Below, one piece after another: positions 1-7,853 of a DNA stretch of 17,498 nt (its first letter is position 1; each line of letters starts with the position of its first letter). Source of the DNA: Propionibacteriaceae bacterium (GTDB lineage: Bacteria; Actinomycetota; Actinomycetes; Propionibacteriales; Propionibacteriaceae); contig JAITED010000092.1 in the NCBI GenBank assembly GCA_031282235.1, positions 1-17,498 on the forward strand. Direction: 5' to 3'. Made by a program: the position numbers and the translations under genes. A model generated the notes under the pieces. That model saw only the letters and a list, made by a program, of their open reading frames with translations. It ran no database searches and was not told where the DNA came from.

Positions 1-485
1 TGTTGAAAGTGGACGTGCCCTACCCGAAAGGTAGCGAGGAGTTAGAGATTTTGCGGCGGATGTCGATTGAGGCTCCCGTGCCGCAGCAGGTGTTGGATCC
101 GAGTCTCACGCTGCAACTACAGCGCATGGCATCCAACATCTTCGTACACAATTTGGTGGCTGAATACATCGTGCGCCTGGTGATGGCCACCCGTAACCCC
201 GCCGATTTCGGGATGCCCGACCTCACTAAAGTCATCTCTATCGGCTGCTCGTCGCGCGCCACGCTCGGTTTGGTGAACGCCGCGCGCGCTATCGCGCTGA
301 TTCACGGGCGGGATTACGTACTGCCCTCCGATGTGCAAGCGGTCGCTAAAGATGTGATGGGGCACCGTCTCACGTTGGGTTTTGATGCTATCGCTGACAA
401 CATCCCCACCACTCAGGTGGTGGAACGGATTTTGGCTATGGTTCCCGCCCCCACCCCGGTGTGGAAACAAGCCCCGGCGCGTTAA
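1..485 (+). CDS. MoxR-family AAA+ ATPase, C-terminal part (5' truncated by window edge)
   Basis: Only the last 160 or so residues are present. The reading frame is open from the window edge, so the TTG at base 3 is an internal leucine codon and not a start. What is seen is the end of the AAA+ core and the helical lid: the LKVDVPYP segment typical of MoxR after the arginine-finger region, then a sensor-2-like SSRATLGLVNAARAIAL stretch, then GRDYVLPSDVQAVAKDVMGHRL. Walker A and B motifs lie upstream of the window. MoxR ATPases are thought to act as chaperones with DUF58 and VWA partners, and those are the next three genes. A 31-bp gap containing a tandem 10-bp repeat separates it from the DUF58 gene. 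Family assignment is firm; the client is unknown. Confidence 0.9.
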   Translation, partial: LKVDVPYPKGSEELEILRRMSIEAPVPQQVLDPSLTLQLQRMASNIFVHNLVAEYIVRLVMATRNPADFGMPDLTKVISIGCSSRATLGLVNAARAIALIHGRDYVLPSDVQAVAKDVMGHRLTLGFDAIADNIPTTQVVERILAMVPAPTPVWKQAPAR

Positions 486-502
486 ATACGAATAAATACG
501 AA
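483..502 (+). repeat. Tandem 10-bp direct repeat between moxR and the DUF58 gene
   Basis: The unit TAAATACGAA occurs twice back to back, and the first copy begins with the moxR stop codon TAA. The AATACGNA core recurs as a 9-bp tandem repeat at the start of the yggS-like gene (3519-3557), the only other gene junction in this operon that carries such a repeat. Function is unknown. Confidence 0.8.
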
Positions 503-516
503 CGGGTGAAACGCTG

Positions 517-1581
517 ATGACGTTTGGAGCGCTGCCAGAGTTCGCTCCGCCGCAGCAGGCGGAGCCGGATGTTGGTGCCGCCGCTAGCCTGCTGGAAACC
601 CCAAAAGGGCAGACTATCCGGCTGCAACGGCTGGCTCCCGAGGCCGCACTGCGCCGCTTGGAGTTGACCATCGTGCGGCGGTTAGAGGGCTTTTTGCAGG
701 GCGACCATCTGGGGTTACTGCCCGGCCCTGGTTCGGAGCCGGGGGATGCGCGGATATACGCGCCCGGCCAAGACGATGTGCGCCGGATGGACTGGGCAGT
801 TACCGCCCGCACCACGGTACCGCATGTGCGCGATACGGTAGCTGACCGGGAGTTAGAGATTTGGGCGCTGCTGGATGTCACCCCGTCGATGAACTGGGGG
901 ACTGCTGGGGTGACGAAACGCGACTTGGGCATTGCGGCCATCGCCACCATCGGGTTCATCGCGCAGCGGGTAGGGGATCGTTTCGGCGGGCTGATTCTGA
1001 AACCGGACGAGGTGAAAGCGCTTCCCGCCCGCACCGGACGCAGCGCCCTCTACGGGCTGCTCGGTAAGATGCTGGAGGAATCCATCGTCCCCGACCACGC
1101 CCCCGGCGACCTCAACTTGGCCGAAGGTATCGAGGAGTTGTTACGGCGGCAGCGGCGGCGAGGCTTGCGGGTGGTGGTCTCCGATTTCCTCACCGCTGGC
1201 GAGGCTGAGGTGGATCCGAGTGTGCCCCCCGCGTGGGAGCGGGCACTACGGCGGTTAGCGGTGCGCAATCAGGTGTTGTGTATTGAGATTGTTGACGCTG
1301 CCGAGCTGGCGTTTCCCGATGTGGGAGACATTTTGATACGCGACCCTGAGACCGAGTTTTCGCGTTATGTGAACACCTCCGACCCGAAAGCCCGGGAGTT
1401 GGTGGATGCCGCCAGCCGCAAGCAACGCGACCGGGTGGCTATTGCTCTGAAACGCGCCGGGGTGGCACACCTACAACTGGCTACTGACCGTGATTGGGTG
1501 CAGGACATCGCCCACTTCGTACTCAACTATCGCCGTACCGCTACGTATATCAGCCAACCTCCGCAGGGGGTGAGCAGATGA
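517..1581 (+). CDS. DUF58 domain protein
   Basis: This 354-residue protein carries the DUF58 signature at about residues 80-130: YAPGQDDVRRMDWAVTAR, then HVRDTVADRELEIWALLDVTPSMNWG. The second part resembles a von Willebrand A (MIDAS-like) metal site, with D120 and the TPS that follows. DUF58 proteins accompany MoxR ATPases and VWA proteins in Bat-type operons and are inferred to be their partners; no enzymatic activity is established. The ATG at 517 follows the moxR stop by 31 bp. The stop codon overlaps the next start by 4 bp (ATGA, 1578-1581), which suggests translational coupling. No obvious membrane segment is seen. Confidence 0.9.
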   Translation: MTFGALPEFAPPQQAEPDVGAAASLLETPKGQTIRLQRLAPEAALRRLELTIVRRLEGFLQGDHLGLLPGPGSEPGDARIYAPGQDDVRRMDWAVTARTTVPHVRDTVADRELEIWALLDVTPSMNWGTAGVTKRDLGIAAIATIGFIAQRVGDRFGGLILKPDEVKALPARTGRSALYGLLGKMLEESIVPDHAPGDLNLAEGIEELLRRQRRRGLRVVVSDFLTAGEAEVDPSVPPAWERALRRLAVRNQVLCIEIVDAAELAFPDVGDILIRDPETEFSRYVNTSDPKARELVDAASRKQRDRVAIALKRAGVAHLQLATDRDWVQDIAHFVLNYRRTATYISQPPQGVSR

Positions 1582-2552
1582 TTCCTACCCCCGTGGGCCC
1601 TTTCGAGTTTTTCAACGCCGCTCGGCTGTGGGCGATGTTGGCGCTGCCGCTACTGATTGCGCTATACATCGTCGCGCTGCACTTATCGCGGCGCTCCGGC
1701 ATCCGCTACACCAACACTGGGGTGTTGCGTGCGGTGTTGCCGAAGCAGAGCCAGTGGCGTAGGCATCTCGCGGTAGCGATGGCGCTGTGCTCGCTGGTGA
1801 TGATCTGCGGTGCGTGGGCTAGGCCAGTGGGGGTGGAGCGACAACCCAGAGAGCGGGCGACGATAGTGGTGGTGTTGGACGCCTCACTGTCGATGCAGGC
1901 CACCGACGTAGCCCCCACCCGGTTCGCGGCTGAGAAGGCCGCCGCCGCCGAGTTCATCCGGGGGTTGCCGACAAAATACAACGTCGCCATTGTGGAACTC
2001 TCCGGATCACCGGCACTGCTCTGCCCCCCGACCACTGACCGCAACACCGCTCTAGCCGCGCTGGACGCGATGGAGTTAAGCGAGGGAACCGCAATCGGAG
2101 AGGCGTTATACGTAGCCAGCAACGCTATTGGGCAGGCTCCGCTTGGCGAAAACGAGGACACTCCTGCACCGGGCATGATCGTGCTGTTATCGGATGGCAG
2201 CAATACGGTGGGGCGCGACCCGGTGAGCGCCGCCGCTGCCGCTGCTGCAAGCGGGTATCGGATTCACACTATCGCGTTCGGCACCGAGAACGGCTACGTG
2301 GATTTGGATGGTCGTCGCGAGAATGTGGCTCCCGACCATCAGGTGCTGCGCGAGATAGCCACCGCCAGCAATGGTCGGGCGTTGGATGCCGCCAGCGCGG
2401 GGGAGTTGAGCGACGCTTACGCCGATTTGGGTAGCGATGTGGGATACGAGGAGATCAAAACTGAGGTGACGGCACGCTGGGCGATGTATGCGCTGGCGTT
2501 TGCTATCGTCGCCGCGTTGGGAGCCGTATCTATGGCAGCGAGGTGGCCCTGA
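1578..2552 (+). CDS. Membrane-anchored VWA domain protein 1 (Bat-like)
   Basis: This 324-residue protein has two N-terminal hydrophobic segments (about 17-36 and 63-81), a VWA domain, and a C-terminal membrane segment ending in AARWP. The MIDAS metal site is complete: D101-A-S103-L-S105, a threonine in the GTAIGEAL loop, and aspartate in LLSDGSNT. This architecture matches BatA-type proteins, with the VWA domain between membrane segments. The open frame extends upstream to 1494, but the ATG at 1578 overlaps the DUF58 stop (ATGA), so it is the better start. Its tail codons AGG TGG supply the ribosome-binding site of the next gene. It is a close paralogue of that gene, which points to a tandem duplication. 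Confidence 0.88.
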   Translation: MIPTPVGPFEFFNAARLWAMLALPLLIALYIVALHLSRRSGIRYTNTGVLRAVLPKQSQWRRHLAVAMALCSLVMICGAWARPVGVERQPRERATIVVVLDASLSMQATDVAPTRFAAEKAAAAEFIRGLPTKYNVAIVELSGSPALLCPPTTDRNTALAALDAMELSEGTAIGEALYVASNAIGQAPLGENEDTPAPGMIVLLSDGSNTVGRDPVSAAAAAAASGYRIHTIAFGTENGYVDLDGRRENVAPDHQVLREIATASNGRALDAASAGELSDAYADLGSDVGYEEIKTEVTARWAMYALAFAIVAALGAVSMAARWP

Positions 2553-3517
2553 TGGATGCGATTCTGCTGAGATTTTTGGAACCGGCGCGGCTGTGGTGGC
2601 TAGTTTTGGTTCCGCTAATCGCCGGGTTATACGTAGCGCTCTCCCTGAAACTCATCGTGCCCCGCAAGGATCGCCGCAACCGCAGATTGGCGAACCTACT
2701 GCCGATGGAGTCGAAGTGGAAGCGGCATTTCGCCGTAACCTCCGCACTGTTGTCGCTAGTCATGCTGGTAGTGGCGTTCGCACGCCCGCTGGCGTACACC
2801 CAAGTGCCCAGGGAGCGTGCCACTATCGTGCTCACCATCGACGTATCCCGTTCCATGATGGCCGAGGATGTAAGCCCCGACCGAATCACCGCCGCCAAGG
2901 AGGCAGCGAAAGAGTTCGTGGACATGTTGCCGCCGGGCTTTAACCTAGCGGTGGTGGCGTTCGCCGCGTCGGCCTCCATCATATCCCCGCCCTCTTTAGA
3001 CAGGGGGGCGGCGAAACGTGCCATAGATTCGTTGGAGTTGGCACCCTCTACTGCTATCGGTGATGCCATCGTCACCAGCCTAAAAGCGTTGGAGTTAGCC
3101 CCCAAAGACCCAGAGCACCCCGATGACCCCGCCCCGGGTGCCATCGTGTTGCTCTCCGACGGTGCCACCAACTCCGGCATCGACTCGGCCACCGCCGCCG
3201 ACCGCGCCAAAGAGGCTGGGGTGCCCATATACACCATCGCCTACGGCACCCCCCGTGGCTACGTGATTGAGAACGGCCAGCGCTACTCCGTGCCGGTAGA
3301 CCACTCCGAACTCGCTGAAATCGCGCAACGCTCCAACGGCAAAAAGTTCTCCGCCGAATCTCGCCAAGACCTCTCGGAGGTGTACGAGACCATCGCGCGC
3401 CAAATCGGATACGTGGACGAGGCGACCGAAGTCACCGGGCGCTACGCTGGCATCTCGCTGCTGTTCGCTATCATCGCTGCCGTGGGGGTCATCTCGCTGG
3501 CAGCTAGGTGGCCATAA
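2552..3517 (+). CDS. Membrane-anchored VWA domain protein 2 (Bat-like)
   Basis: This 321-residue paralogue of the previous gene has the same layout: hydrophobic segments at about 13-34 and 60-78, then a VWA domain with an intact MIDAS (D97-V-S99-R-S101, threonine in PSTAIGDAI, aspartate in LLSDGATNS), then a C-terminal membrane segment ending in AARWP. The chosen ATG overlaps the previous stop by one base (TGATG) and has GAGGTGG six bases upstream. An in-frame GTG at 2543 would place the start inside that ribosome-binding site and is less likely. Two MIDAS-competent VWA proteins next to MoxR and DUF58 fit a membrane-associated chaperone or assembly system; the substrate cannot be read from the sequence. 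Confidence 0.88.
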   Translation: MDAILLRFLEPARLWWLVLVPLIAGLYVALSLKLIVPRKDRRNRRLANLLPMESKWKRHFAVTSALLSLVMLVVAFARPLAYTQVPRERATIVLTIDVSRSMMAEDVSPDRITAAKEAAKEFVDMLPPGFNLAVVAFAASASIISPPSLDRGAAKRAIDSLELAPSTAIGDAIVTSLKALELAPKDPEHPDDPAPGAIVLLSDGATNSGIDSATAADRAKEAGVPIYTIAYGTPRGYVIENGQRYSVPVDHSELAEIAQRSNGKKFSAESRQDLSEVYETIARQIGYVDEATEVTGRYAGISLLFAIIAAVGVISLAARWP

Positions 3518-4272
3518 TGAATACGCAGAATACGCAGAATACGAAGCTGAATACGGATTCCTTTAACTTTGCTAACTTTGCCACTGACGACATCGCCGCA
3601 CGGGTGGCTGCGGTGCAGGCGCGTATCGCCGCTGCCTGTATAGCAGTGGGACGCGACCCGTCCGAGGTGCGGTTGCTGCCGGTGTCCAAAACGCACCCCG
3701 CAGCTGCGGTGTATGCGCTCTGGCAGGCTTCCGGCATCACCCGGTTTGCCGAGAACAAGGTGCAAGAGTTGGCCAAAAAGCAGAATGAACTGGCCAGCAT
3801 TGCCCCGTTGACTTGGGCTTTAATTGGGCATCTGCAAACAAATAAGGCGGGTGCCGCCGCTGTAGCCGCCGCCGAGTTTCAAGCGCTGGATTCGATACGT
3901 ATCGCCGCCGCCCTAGAGCGCCGGCTAAGCGAACTGGAGCGCAGTTTGGACGTATTGATTGAGGTGAACACCTCCGGCGAAGTCAGCAAATGGGGGTTAG
4001 CCGCCGCAGAGGTGGCCGCTTTTGCGCAAGCGTTGACGGCGTATCCGCACTTAAAGGTACGCGGCCTGATGACCGTCGCCGCCCCCGACCTAAACGATGC
4101 CGAACGCGGTTTCGCCGCACTAGCCGGGTTGCGCGAAACGCTGCTAGCCCAAGGCGCGCCGGGGGAGTGGAACGAACTCTCTATGGGCATGAGCAACGAT
4201 TTTGAGACCGCCATTCGCTACGGCTCCAGCTGTGTGCGTATCGGCACCGCCATCTTCGGTGCCCGCGGATAA
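3517..4272 (+). CDS. yggS: YggS-family pyridoxal-phosphate-binding protein (PLPBP)
   Basis: This 251-residue protein of the YggS/PROSC family binds PLP and takes part in vitamin B6 and amino-acid homeostasis; it is not a racemase despite the alanine-racemase-like fold. The PLP lysine is K58 in LLPVSKTHP. Other signatures are FAENKVQEL, WALIGHLQTNKA, RGLMTVAAP and the C-terminal SMGMSNDFETAIRYGSSCVRIGTAIFG. The ATG at 3517 overlaps the VWA2 stop by one base (TAATG), with AGGTGG just upstream; a GTG at 3508 lies in that site. The first 20 or so residues are a low-complexity, N/T/Q-rich extension encoded by a 9-bp tandem repeat and are unlikely to be part of the fold. In many actinobacteria this gene sits beside ftsZ and sepF, so its coupling to a VWA gene is unusual. 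Confidence 0.93.
   Translation: MNTQNTQNTKLNTDSFNFANFATDDIAARVAAVQARIAAACIAVGRDPSEVRLLPVSKTHPAAAVYALWQASGITRFAENKVQELAKKQNELASIAPLTWALIGHLQTNKAGAAAVAAAEFQALDSIRIAAALERRLSELERSLDVLIEVNTSGEVSKWGLAAAEVAAFAQALTAYPHLKVRGLMTVAAPDLNDAERGFAALAGLRETLLAQGAPGEWNELSMGMSNDFETAIRYGSSCVRIGTAIFGARG
3519..3557 (+). repeat. 9-bp tandem repeat (GAATACGNA) at the 5' end of yggS
   Basis: Units GAATACGCA, GAATACGCA and GAATACGAA are contiguous. A GCT codon and GAATACGGA follow. Translated in frame they give NTQNTQNTKLNT. Because the unit is 9 bp, gain or loss of copies keeps the frame. The AATACG core also appears in the tandem repeat at 483-502. Confidence 0.8.
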
Positions 4273-4294
4273 CGCGAGGGGATAACGTCTCTCA

Positions 4295-5551
4295 CTAACG
4301 CCGAGTGGCGTGCTGGTCGGTGAGTGCTAGGGCTACGTTGTGACCGCCGAAGCCGAAAGAGTTGTTGAGCGCTGCCAGTGGGGTGTGAGGTAGCGCACGG
4401 GCAGTGGTCGCCACGTCGAGTGTCAACTCCGGTTCGGGCGAGGTCAGGTTGATGGTGGGGGGTACGCTGCGGTGATAGAGCGCTAGCGCGGTGGCTAGGG
4501 TTTCCATAGCGCCCGCGCCCCCTAGGAGATGGCCGGTTACAGATTTCGTGCCGGTCACCGCCACTTGGTCGGTAGCGGCACCGAGAGCGGCGCGAATCGC
4601 CGCTGCCTCCACCATGTCACCGGTGGGAGTAGCGGTGGCGTGGGCGTTCACATGCGCGATGTCTGCCGCACTCAACCCCGCATCGGCGAGGGCGAGCCGC
4701 ATCGCGCGGATTTGACCGTCGCCGGTGGGGTCAGGTTGCACTAAATCGTAAGAATCTGCTGTGATACCCGCCCCGGCGAGCGTTGCGTAAATATGCGCTC
4801 CCCGCGCCAGCGCGTGCGGCAACGACTCTAACACCAGCACCACCGCACCCTCAGCCATCACGAAACCGTCACGGGTGGTGTCCCAAGGGCGCGAAGCTCC
4901 GGCAGGGTCGTCGTTTCGGGTGGAGAGGGCGCGCATCTGGGCGAAAGCGCTGATAGTGAGCGGGTGTAGTGGGGCTTCCGCGCCGCCCGCGATCACCACG
5001 TCCGCTCGCCCCAGCCGAATGGTATCCAAGGCGAGGGCGAGCGCATCTGCGGAGGAGGCGCAGGCAGAGACGCTGGTACGTACCGCCCCTTTGGCGTTAC
5101 AGGCCAGCGCGATTTGGGCGGCAGGAGCGTTGCCCATGAGCATCGGGATAGTGAAAGGATTCACCCGACGGGCGCCCTGCTCCTGCATCACTTTCCACTG
5201 TTCGAGGGCGGATTGGATACCGCCCACACCGGTGCCGAAACATACGGCTACCCGCTCCGGGTCGAAGCCGCCCGGCTCCAACTGGGAATCCCGGAACGCT
5301 TCTTGATAGGCGATGAGCGTCAACTGGCTCACCCGGTCGAGCCTGCGGGCGGGGGAGCGTCCCAAAACTGCGTCCACATCCACCGTCACCTGACCGGCGA
5401 AGCGCACCGCGATGTCAGCCGCCCATGCGGCTTCCAGCGCACGTATCCCACTCACTCCGGTGCTGAGATGGCTCCAGTTGGTAGCCACATCGTTGCCGAG
5501 TGGGGTCAGCGCACCGAGACCGGTGAGGACTACTGCGGGCGTAGATTTCAT
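4295..5551 (-). CDS. fabF: Beta-ketoacyl-ACP synthase II (FabF)
   Basis: This 418-residue enzyme condenses malonyl-ACP with acyl-ACP to elongate fatty acids in the cytoplasm. The Cys-His-His triad is visible: C164 in TSVSACASS, H304 in VNAHATATPTGD and H341 in GTKSVTGHLLGGAGA, with K336 nearby. The C-terminal NNSFGFGGHN loop is intact. Length is normal for the family (about 410-420). Its ATG overlaps the acpP stop by 4 bp (ATGA), so the two are probably translationally coupled. It is the last gene of the fab operon and meets yggS tail to tail across 22 bp. There is no fabG or fabI beside it, as in the fabD-fabH-acpP-fabF arrangement known from Streptomyces. Confidence 0.97.
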   Translation of the reverse strand: MKSTPAVVLTGLGALTPLGNDVATNWSHLSTGVSGIRALEAAWAADIAVRFAGQVTVDVDAVLGRSPARRLDRVSQLTLIAYQEAFRDSQLEPGGFDPERVAVCFGTGVGGIQSALEQWKVMQEQGARRVNPFTIPMLMGNAPAAQIALACNAKGAVRTSVSACASSADALALALDTIRLGRADVVIAGGAEAPLHPLTISAFAQMRALSTRNDDPAGASRPWDTTRDGFVMAEGAVVLVLESLPHALARGAHIYATLAGAGITADSYDLVQPDPTGDGQIRAMRLALADAGLSAADIAHVNAHATATPTGDMVEAAAIRAALGAATDQVAVTGTKSVTGHLLGGAGAMETLATALALYHRSVPPTINLTSPEPELTLDVATTARALPHTPLAALNNSFGFGGHNVALALTDQHATRR

Positions 5552-5790
5552 AGTTCTGAGGCGATGAAGTCCACAGCGTCGCCTACGGTTTTCAAGCCTT
5601 TGGCGGCATCGTCGGGGATTTCGATGTCGAAATGTTCTTCAGCGGCGTAGATAATCTCCACCATGGAGAGCGAATCGACGTCGAGGTCGTCGAGGAAGCG
5701 CTTGTCAAGTTGCACATCAGCGACGGGCACGTCCGCCACTTCGTTCACGATGTCGGCCAGTCCTGCCAAAATATCCTGTTTGTCTGCCAT
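5548..5790 (-). CDS. acpP: Acyl carrier protein
   Basis: This 80-residue acidic protein has the DVDSL motif; S40 is the site of 4'-phosphopantetheine attachment. It carries the growing acyl chain between FabD, FabH and FabF. The start is supported by an AAAGGAA ribosome-binding site five bases upstream. It is separated from fabH by a 42-bp AT-rich gap, the only intergenic gap inside the fab operon, which contains two short palindromes. It overlaps fabF by 4 bp. Confidence 0.96.
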   Translation of the reverse strand: MADKQDILAGLADIVNEVADVPVADVQLDKRFLDDLDVDSLSMVEIIYAAEEHFDIEIPDDAAKGLKTVGDAVDFIASEL

Positions 5791-5808
5791 ATTTTTCCTT
5801 TCAATATA

Positions 5809-5823
5809 TGTTTATTGTAAACA
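5809..5823 (-). promoter_or_regulatory. Palindrome and possible internal promoter in front of acpP
   Basis: TGTTTA-TTG-TAAACA is a perfect 6-bp inverted repeat in the AT-rich fabH-acpP gap. On the minus strand it contains TACAAT, close to a -10 box, about 20 bases before the acpP ribosome-binding site. No convincing -35 box is seen. ACP is needed in large excess over the enzymes, so an extra promoter or an mRNA-processing element here would make sense. This is inference. Confidence 0.35.
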
Positions 5824-5825
5824 CC

Positions 5826-5839
5826 GCCGTGGTTACGGC
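5826..5839 (-). other. Small hairpin spanning the fabH stop codon
   Basis: GCCGT-GGTT-ACGGC gives a 5-bp stem with a 4-base loop that contains the fabH stop. It lies directly before the TGTTTA/TAAACA palindrome. It could act as a weak attenuator or RNA-processing site between fabH and acpP. It is short enough to be chance. Confidence 0.3.
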
Positions 5840-6828
5840 AGTGTGACGACTTGTGCTGCGTATGTCAGCCCCGCCCCGAAACCGACGATGAGTGCCAGCT
5901 GGCCGGGGCTCGCTGCGCCGCTCTCCAGCAACTCGGCCATCGCTATCGGTATCGACGCCGCTGAGGTGTTGCCTTGAATACGAATATCGCGCGACACCGT
6001 GACGTGTTCCGGCAGGTTGAGGCGGCGTAACATGGCGTCGATGATACGGCTGTTGGCCTGATGGCCGATGAATACATCGAGGTCAGCTGGGGTGATCCCG
6101 GCGGCCTCCACGGCTGCTAACGCCTGCGCTGCCACTTCGGTAGCTGCCCAGCGGAACACTTGCGGGCCGTCCATGAAAATCTGCGGATAGGCGTGTCCGG
6201 CGGCCACAGCGTTCGGCCAGGCTTCGATGCCCACCACCGCGTCGCGGGTGCCGTCGGTGCCCCATACGCAGGTGCCGATGCCGGGCGTATCCGAGACGCC
6301 CACCACCGCCGCTCCAGCGCCGTCACCGAACAGGAACGCGGTGGAACGGTCGCTGCGGTCAATTAAATCCGAGAGCCGTTCGCTGGCGGCTATCAGTACG
6401 TGACGCGCCGCGCCGGAGGCGATTAGGGAGCGCGCCACTTCAACTAGGTAGCAGAATCCGGCGCAAGCTGCGGAGATATCGAACGCCGGTACGCCGTCCG
6501 TGCCGAGGGCAGCAGCCAGCGTTGGCGCTAACGCCGGGGAGGGTTGGTGGTGCGACACCGTGGACACCACCACCGCATCAATGTCCGATGCAGTTAAACC
6601 GGCGCGACGTATGGCATTCTCACTGGCGTTAATCGCCATCTGGAGCACGGTTTCATCCGGTTTCGCCCAGCGGCGCTCGGTGATGCCAGTGCGCTGTTTA
6701 ATCCATTCATCGCTGGAATCAAGCCACTGGCACATCTCGGCGTTCGTCACCACTTGAGAGCCGCGATATCCGGCTACCGAGAGCAGCCGCGCCTGACCTC
6801 CGAATGTGGGTGCAGTGATGTTGCTCAT
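5833..6828 (-). CDS. fabH: Beta-ketoacyl-ACP synthase III (FabH)
   Basis: This 331-residue enzyme starts fatty-acid synthesis by condensing an acyl-CoA primer with malonyl-ACP. The Cys-His-Asn triad is visible: C122 in FDISAACAGFCY, H256 in IGHQANSRI and N287 in GNTSAASIP. Other family marks are SSDEWIKQRTGI near the N-terminus and FGDGAGAAVVG. Length is usual for FabH. The ATG overlaps the fabD stop by 4 bp (ATGA). Whether it prefers branched or straight primers cannot be told from the sequence. Confidence 0.97.
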   Translation of the reverse strand: MSNITAPTFGGQARLLSVAGYRGSQVVTNAEMCQWLDSSDEWIKQRTGITERRWAKPDETVLQMAINASENAIRRAGLTASDIDAVVVSTVSHHQPSPALAPTLAAALGTDGVPAFDISAACAGFCYLVEVARSLIASGAARHVLIAASERLSDLIDRSDRSTAFLFGDGAGAAVVGVSDTPGIGTCVWGTDGTRDAVVGIEAWPNAVAAGHAYPQIFMDGPQVFRWAATEVAAQALAAVEAAGITPADLDVFIGHQANSRIIDAMLRRLNLPEHVTVSRDIRIQGNTSAASIPIAMAELLESGAASPGQLALIVGFGAGLTYAAQVVTLP

Positions 6829-7787
6829 TCAGCCGCCGTTTCTGGTTCCGATTCCGATTCCGTGACGGTGTGGTGACGGTGGATGAACGCCAGCGCAGCG
6901 GGCAGTTGGCTGGGGTTGTCTAGGCTGAACACCTCCACGCCGGGCAGGTTGCGGTTTACCAGCCCGGTCAATACGCCGCTGGGGGGCAGTTCCAACACCC
7001 CAGTGATGCCGTATTTGTGCATGGTGTCCATACACAAATCCCAGCGTACCGGCGTGGCAATCTGGGAGATGAGGCGTTGCAGGTAGTCAGCTCCGGAGTT
7101 GACGACAGCGCCGTCCCGGTTGGAGAGCACCGGAACCAGCGGATTACTCGTGGTGAGGTTGGCGGCAGTTCTTGTTACCTCCGCTATCGCGGGTTCCATA
7201 TACGCGGTGTGGAACGCCCCGGCGACCTGAAGCCGCACCACTTTGGTGCGCGCCAGCGGGTGGGCTTCCAAATCGTCCAACTGGGCGTTGGTGCCGCCCA
7301 CCACCACCTGAGCGTTTCCGTTACGGTTCGCTACGCTTAAGCCCCGCGCGGTCGCCTCTGCAGCTACCGTATCGGCGTCGCCCAACAGGATAGCTGCCAT
7401 CCCGGTATCGGCTGTTGCCGCCGCCTGCGCCATAGCGCGACCGCGCACGGTGGCCAGAATCAGCGCTTCGGTGTCCGATAGCACCCCCGATAGGGCTGCC
7501 GCCACCAGTTCGCCCACGCTATGCCCAGCTACCATGTTGGCTGCGATATGAAAACCTGCCATCGGCAGTTCATGGGCGGCGCAAAGCGCGGTGGCCACCA
7601 ACAGCGGTTGCGCGTATTCGGTGGCTTTGATGGTCTCTGCGGTGGCGGTGGTGCCTAGGGCTTCTAGGTCAAGTCCGCTCAGCGCTGCGAACGCGTTTAT
7701 GCGGGTACGGAAATGCGGTACCTCAAGCCAAGGTGTAAGGATTCCGGGGCGTTGTGCGCCTTGACCCGGGCTGACGATCGCAAGCAT
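6825..7787 (-). CDS. fabD: Malonyl-CoA:ACP malonyltransferase (FabD)
   Basis: This 320-residue acyltransferase loads malonyl groups from CoA onto ACP. It shows the GQGAQRPG start motif, the nucleophile S90 in AGHSVGELVAA, R115 in VRGRAMAQAA, and H193 in VAGAFHTAYMEPA. The ATG at 7787 is chosen because GGAGAGG lies eight bases upstream; an in-frame TTG at 7817 would put that site inside the gene. It is the first structural gene of the fab operon. A 119-bp gap with a perfect 19-bp palindrome separates it from the regulator gene upstream. Confidence 0.95.
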   Translation of the reverse strand: MLAIVSPGQGAQRPGILTPWLEVPHFRTRINAFAALSGLDLEALGTTATAETIKATEYAQPLLVATALCAAHELPMAGFHIAANMVAGHSVGELVAAALSGVLSDTEALILATVRGRAMAQAAATADTGMAAILLGDADTVAAEATARGLSVANRNGNAQVVVGGTNAQLDDLEAHPLARTKVVRLQVAGAFHTAYMEPAIAEVTRTAANLTTSNPLVPVLSNRDGAVVNSGADYLQRLISQIATPVRWDLCMDTMHKYGITGVLELPPSGVLTGLVNRNLPGVEVFSLDNPSQLPAALAFIHRHHTVTESESEPETAAE

Positions 7788-7853
7788 GTAACTATCCTCT
7801 CCGGTGGAACTTACCAAATCTGACTGCCATTTTGCCCAGATTAAGTGGGGTTA

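Noticed and set aside
117..1034. Long open frame on the minus strand across moxR and the DUF58 gene
   Set aside because: It is antisense to two well-supported genes, shows no domain pattern and has arginine- and serine-rich content typical of shadow frames in GC-rich DNA.
2530..3237. 235-codon minus-strand open frame opposite the second VWA gene
   Set aside because: It mirrors the codon pattern of the VWA gene, has no ribosome-binding site or recognisable domain, and is best explained as a shadow.
4273..4294. Shared terminator between the convergent yggS and fabF genes
   Set aside because: The 22-bp gap has only weak GAG/CTC complementarity and no T-tract, so no terminator can be supported.
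7788..7817. TTG start of fabD at 7817
   Set aside because: It would place the good GGAGAGG ribosome-binding site inside the coding region; malonyltransferases normally begin just before the GQGAQ motif.
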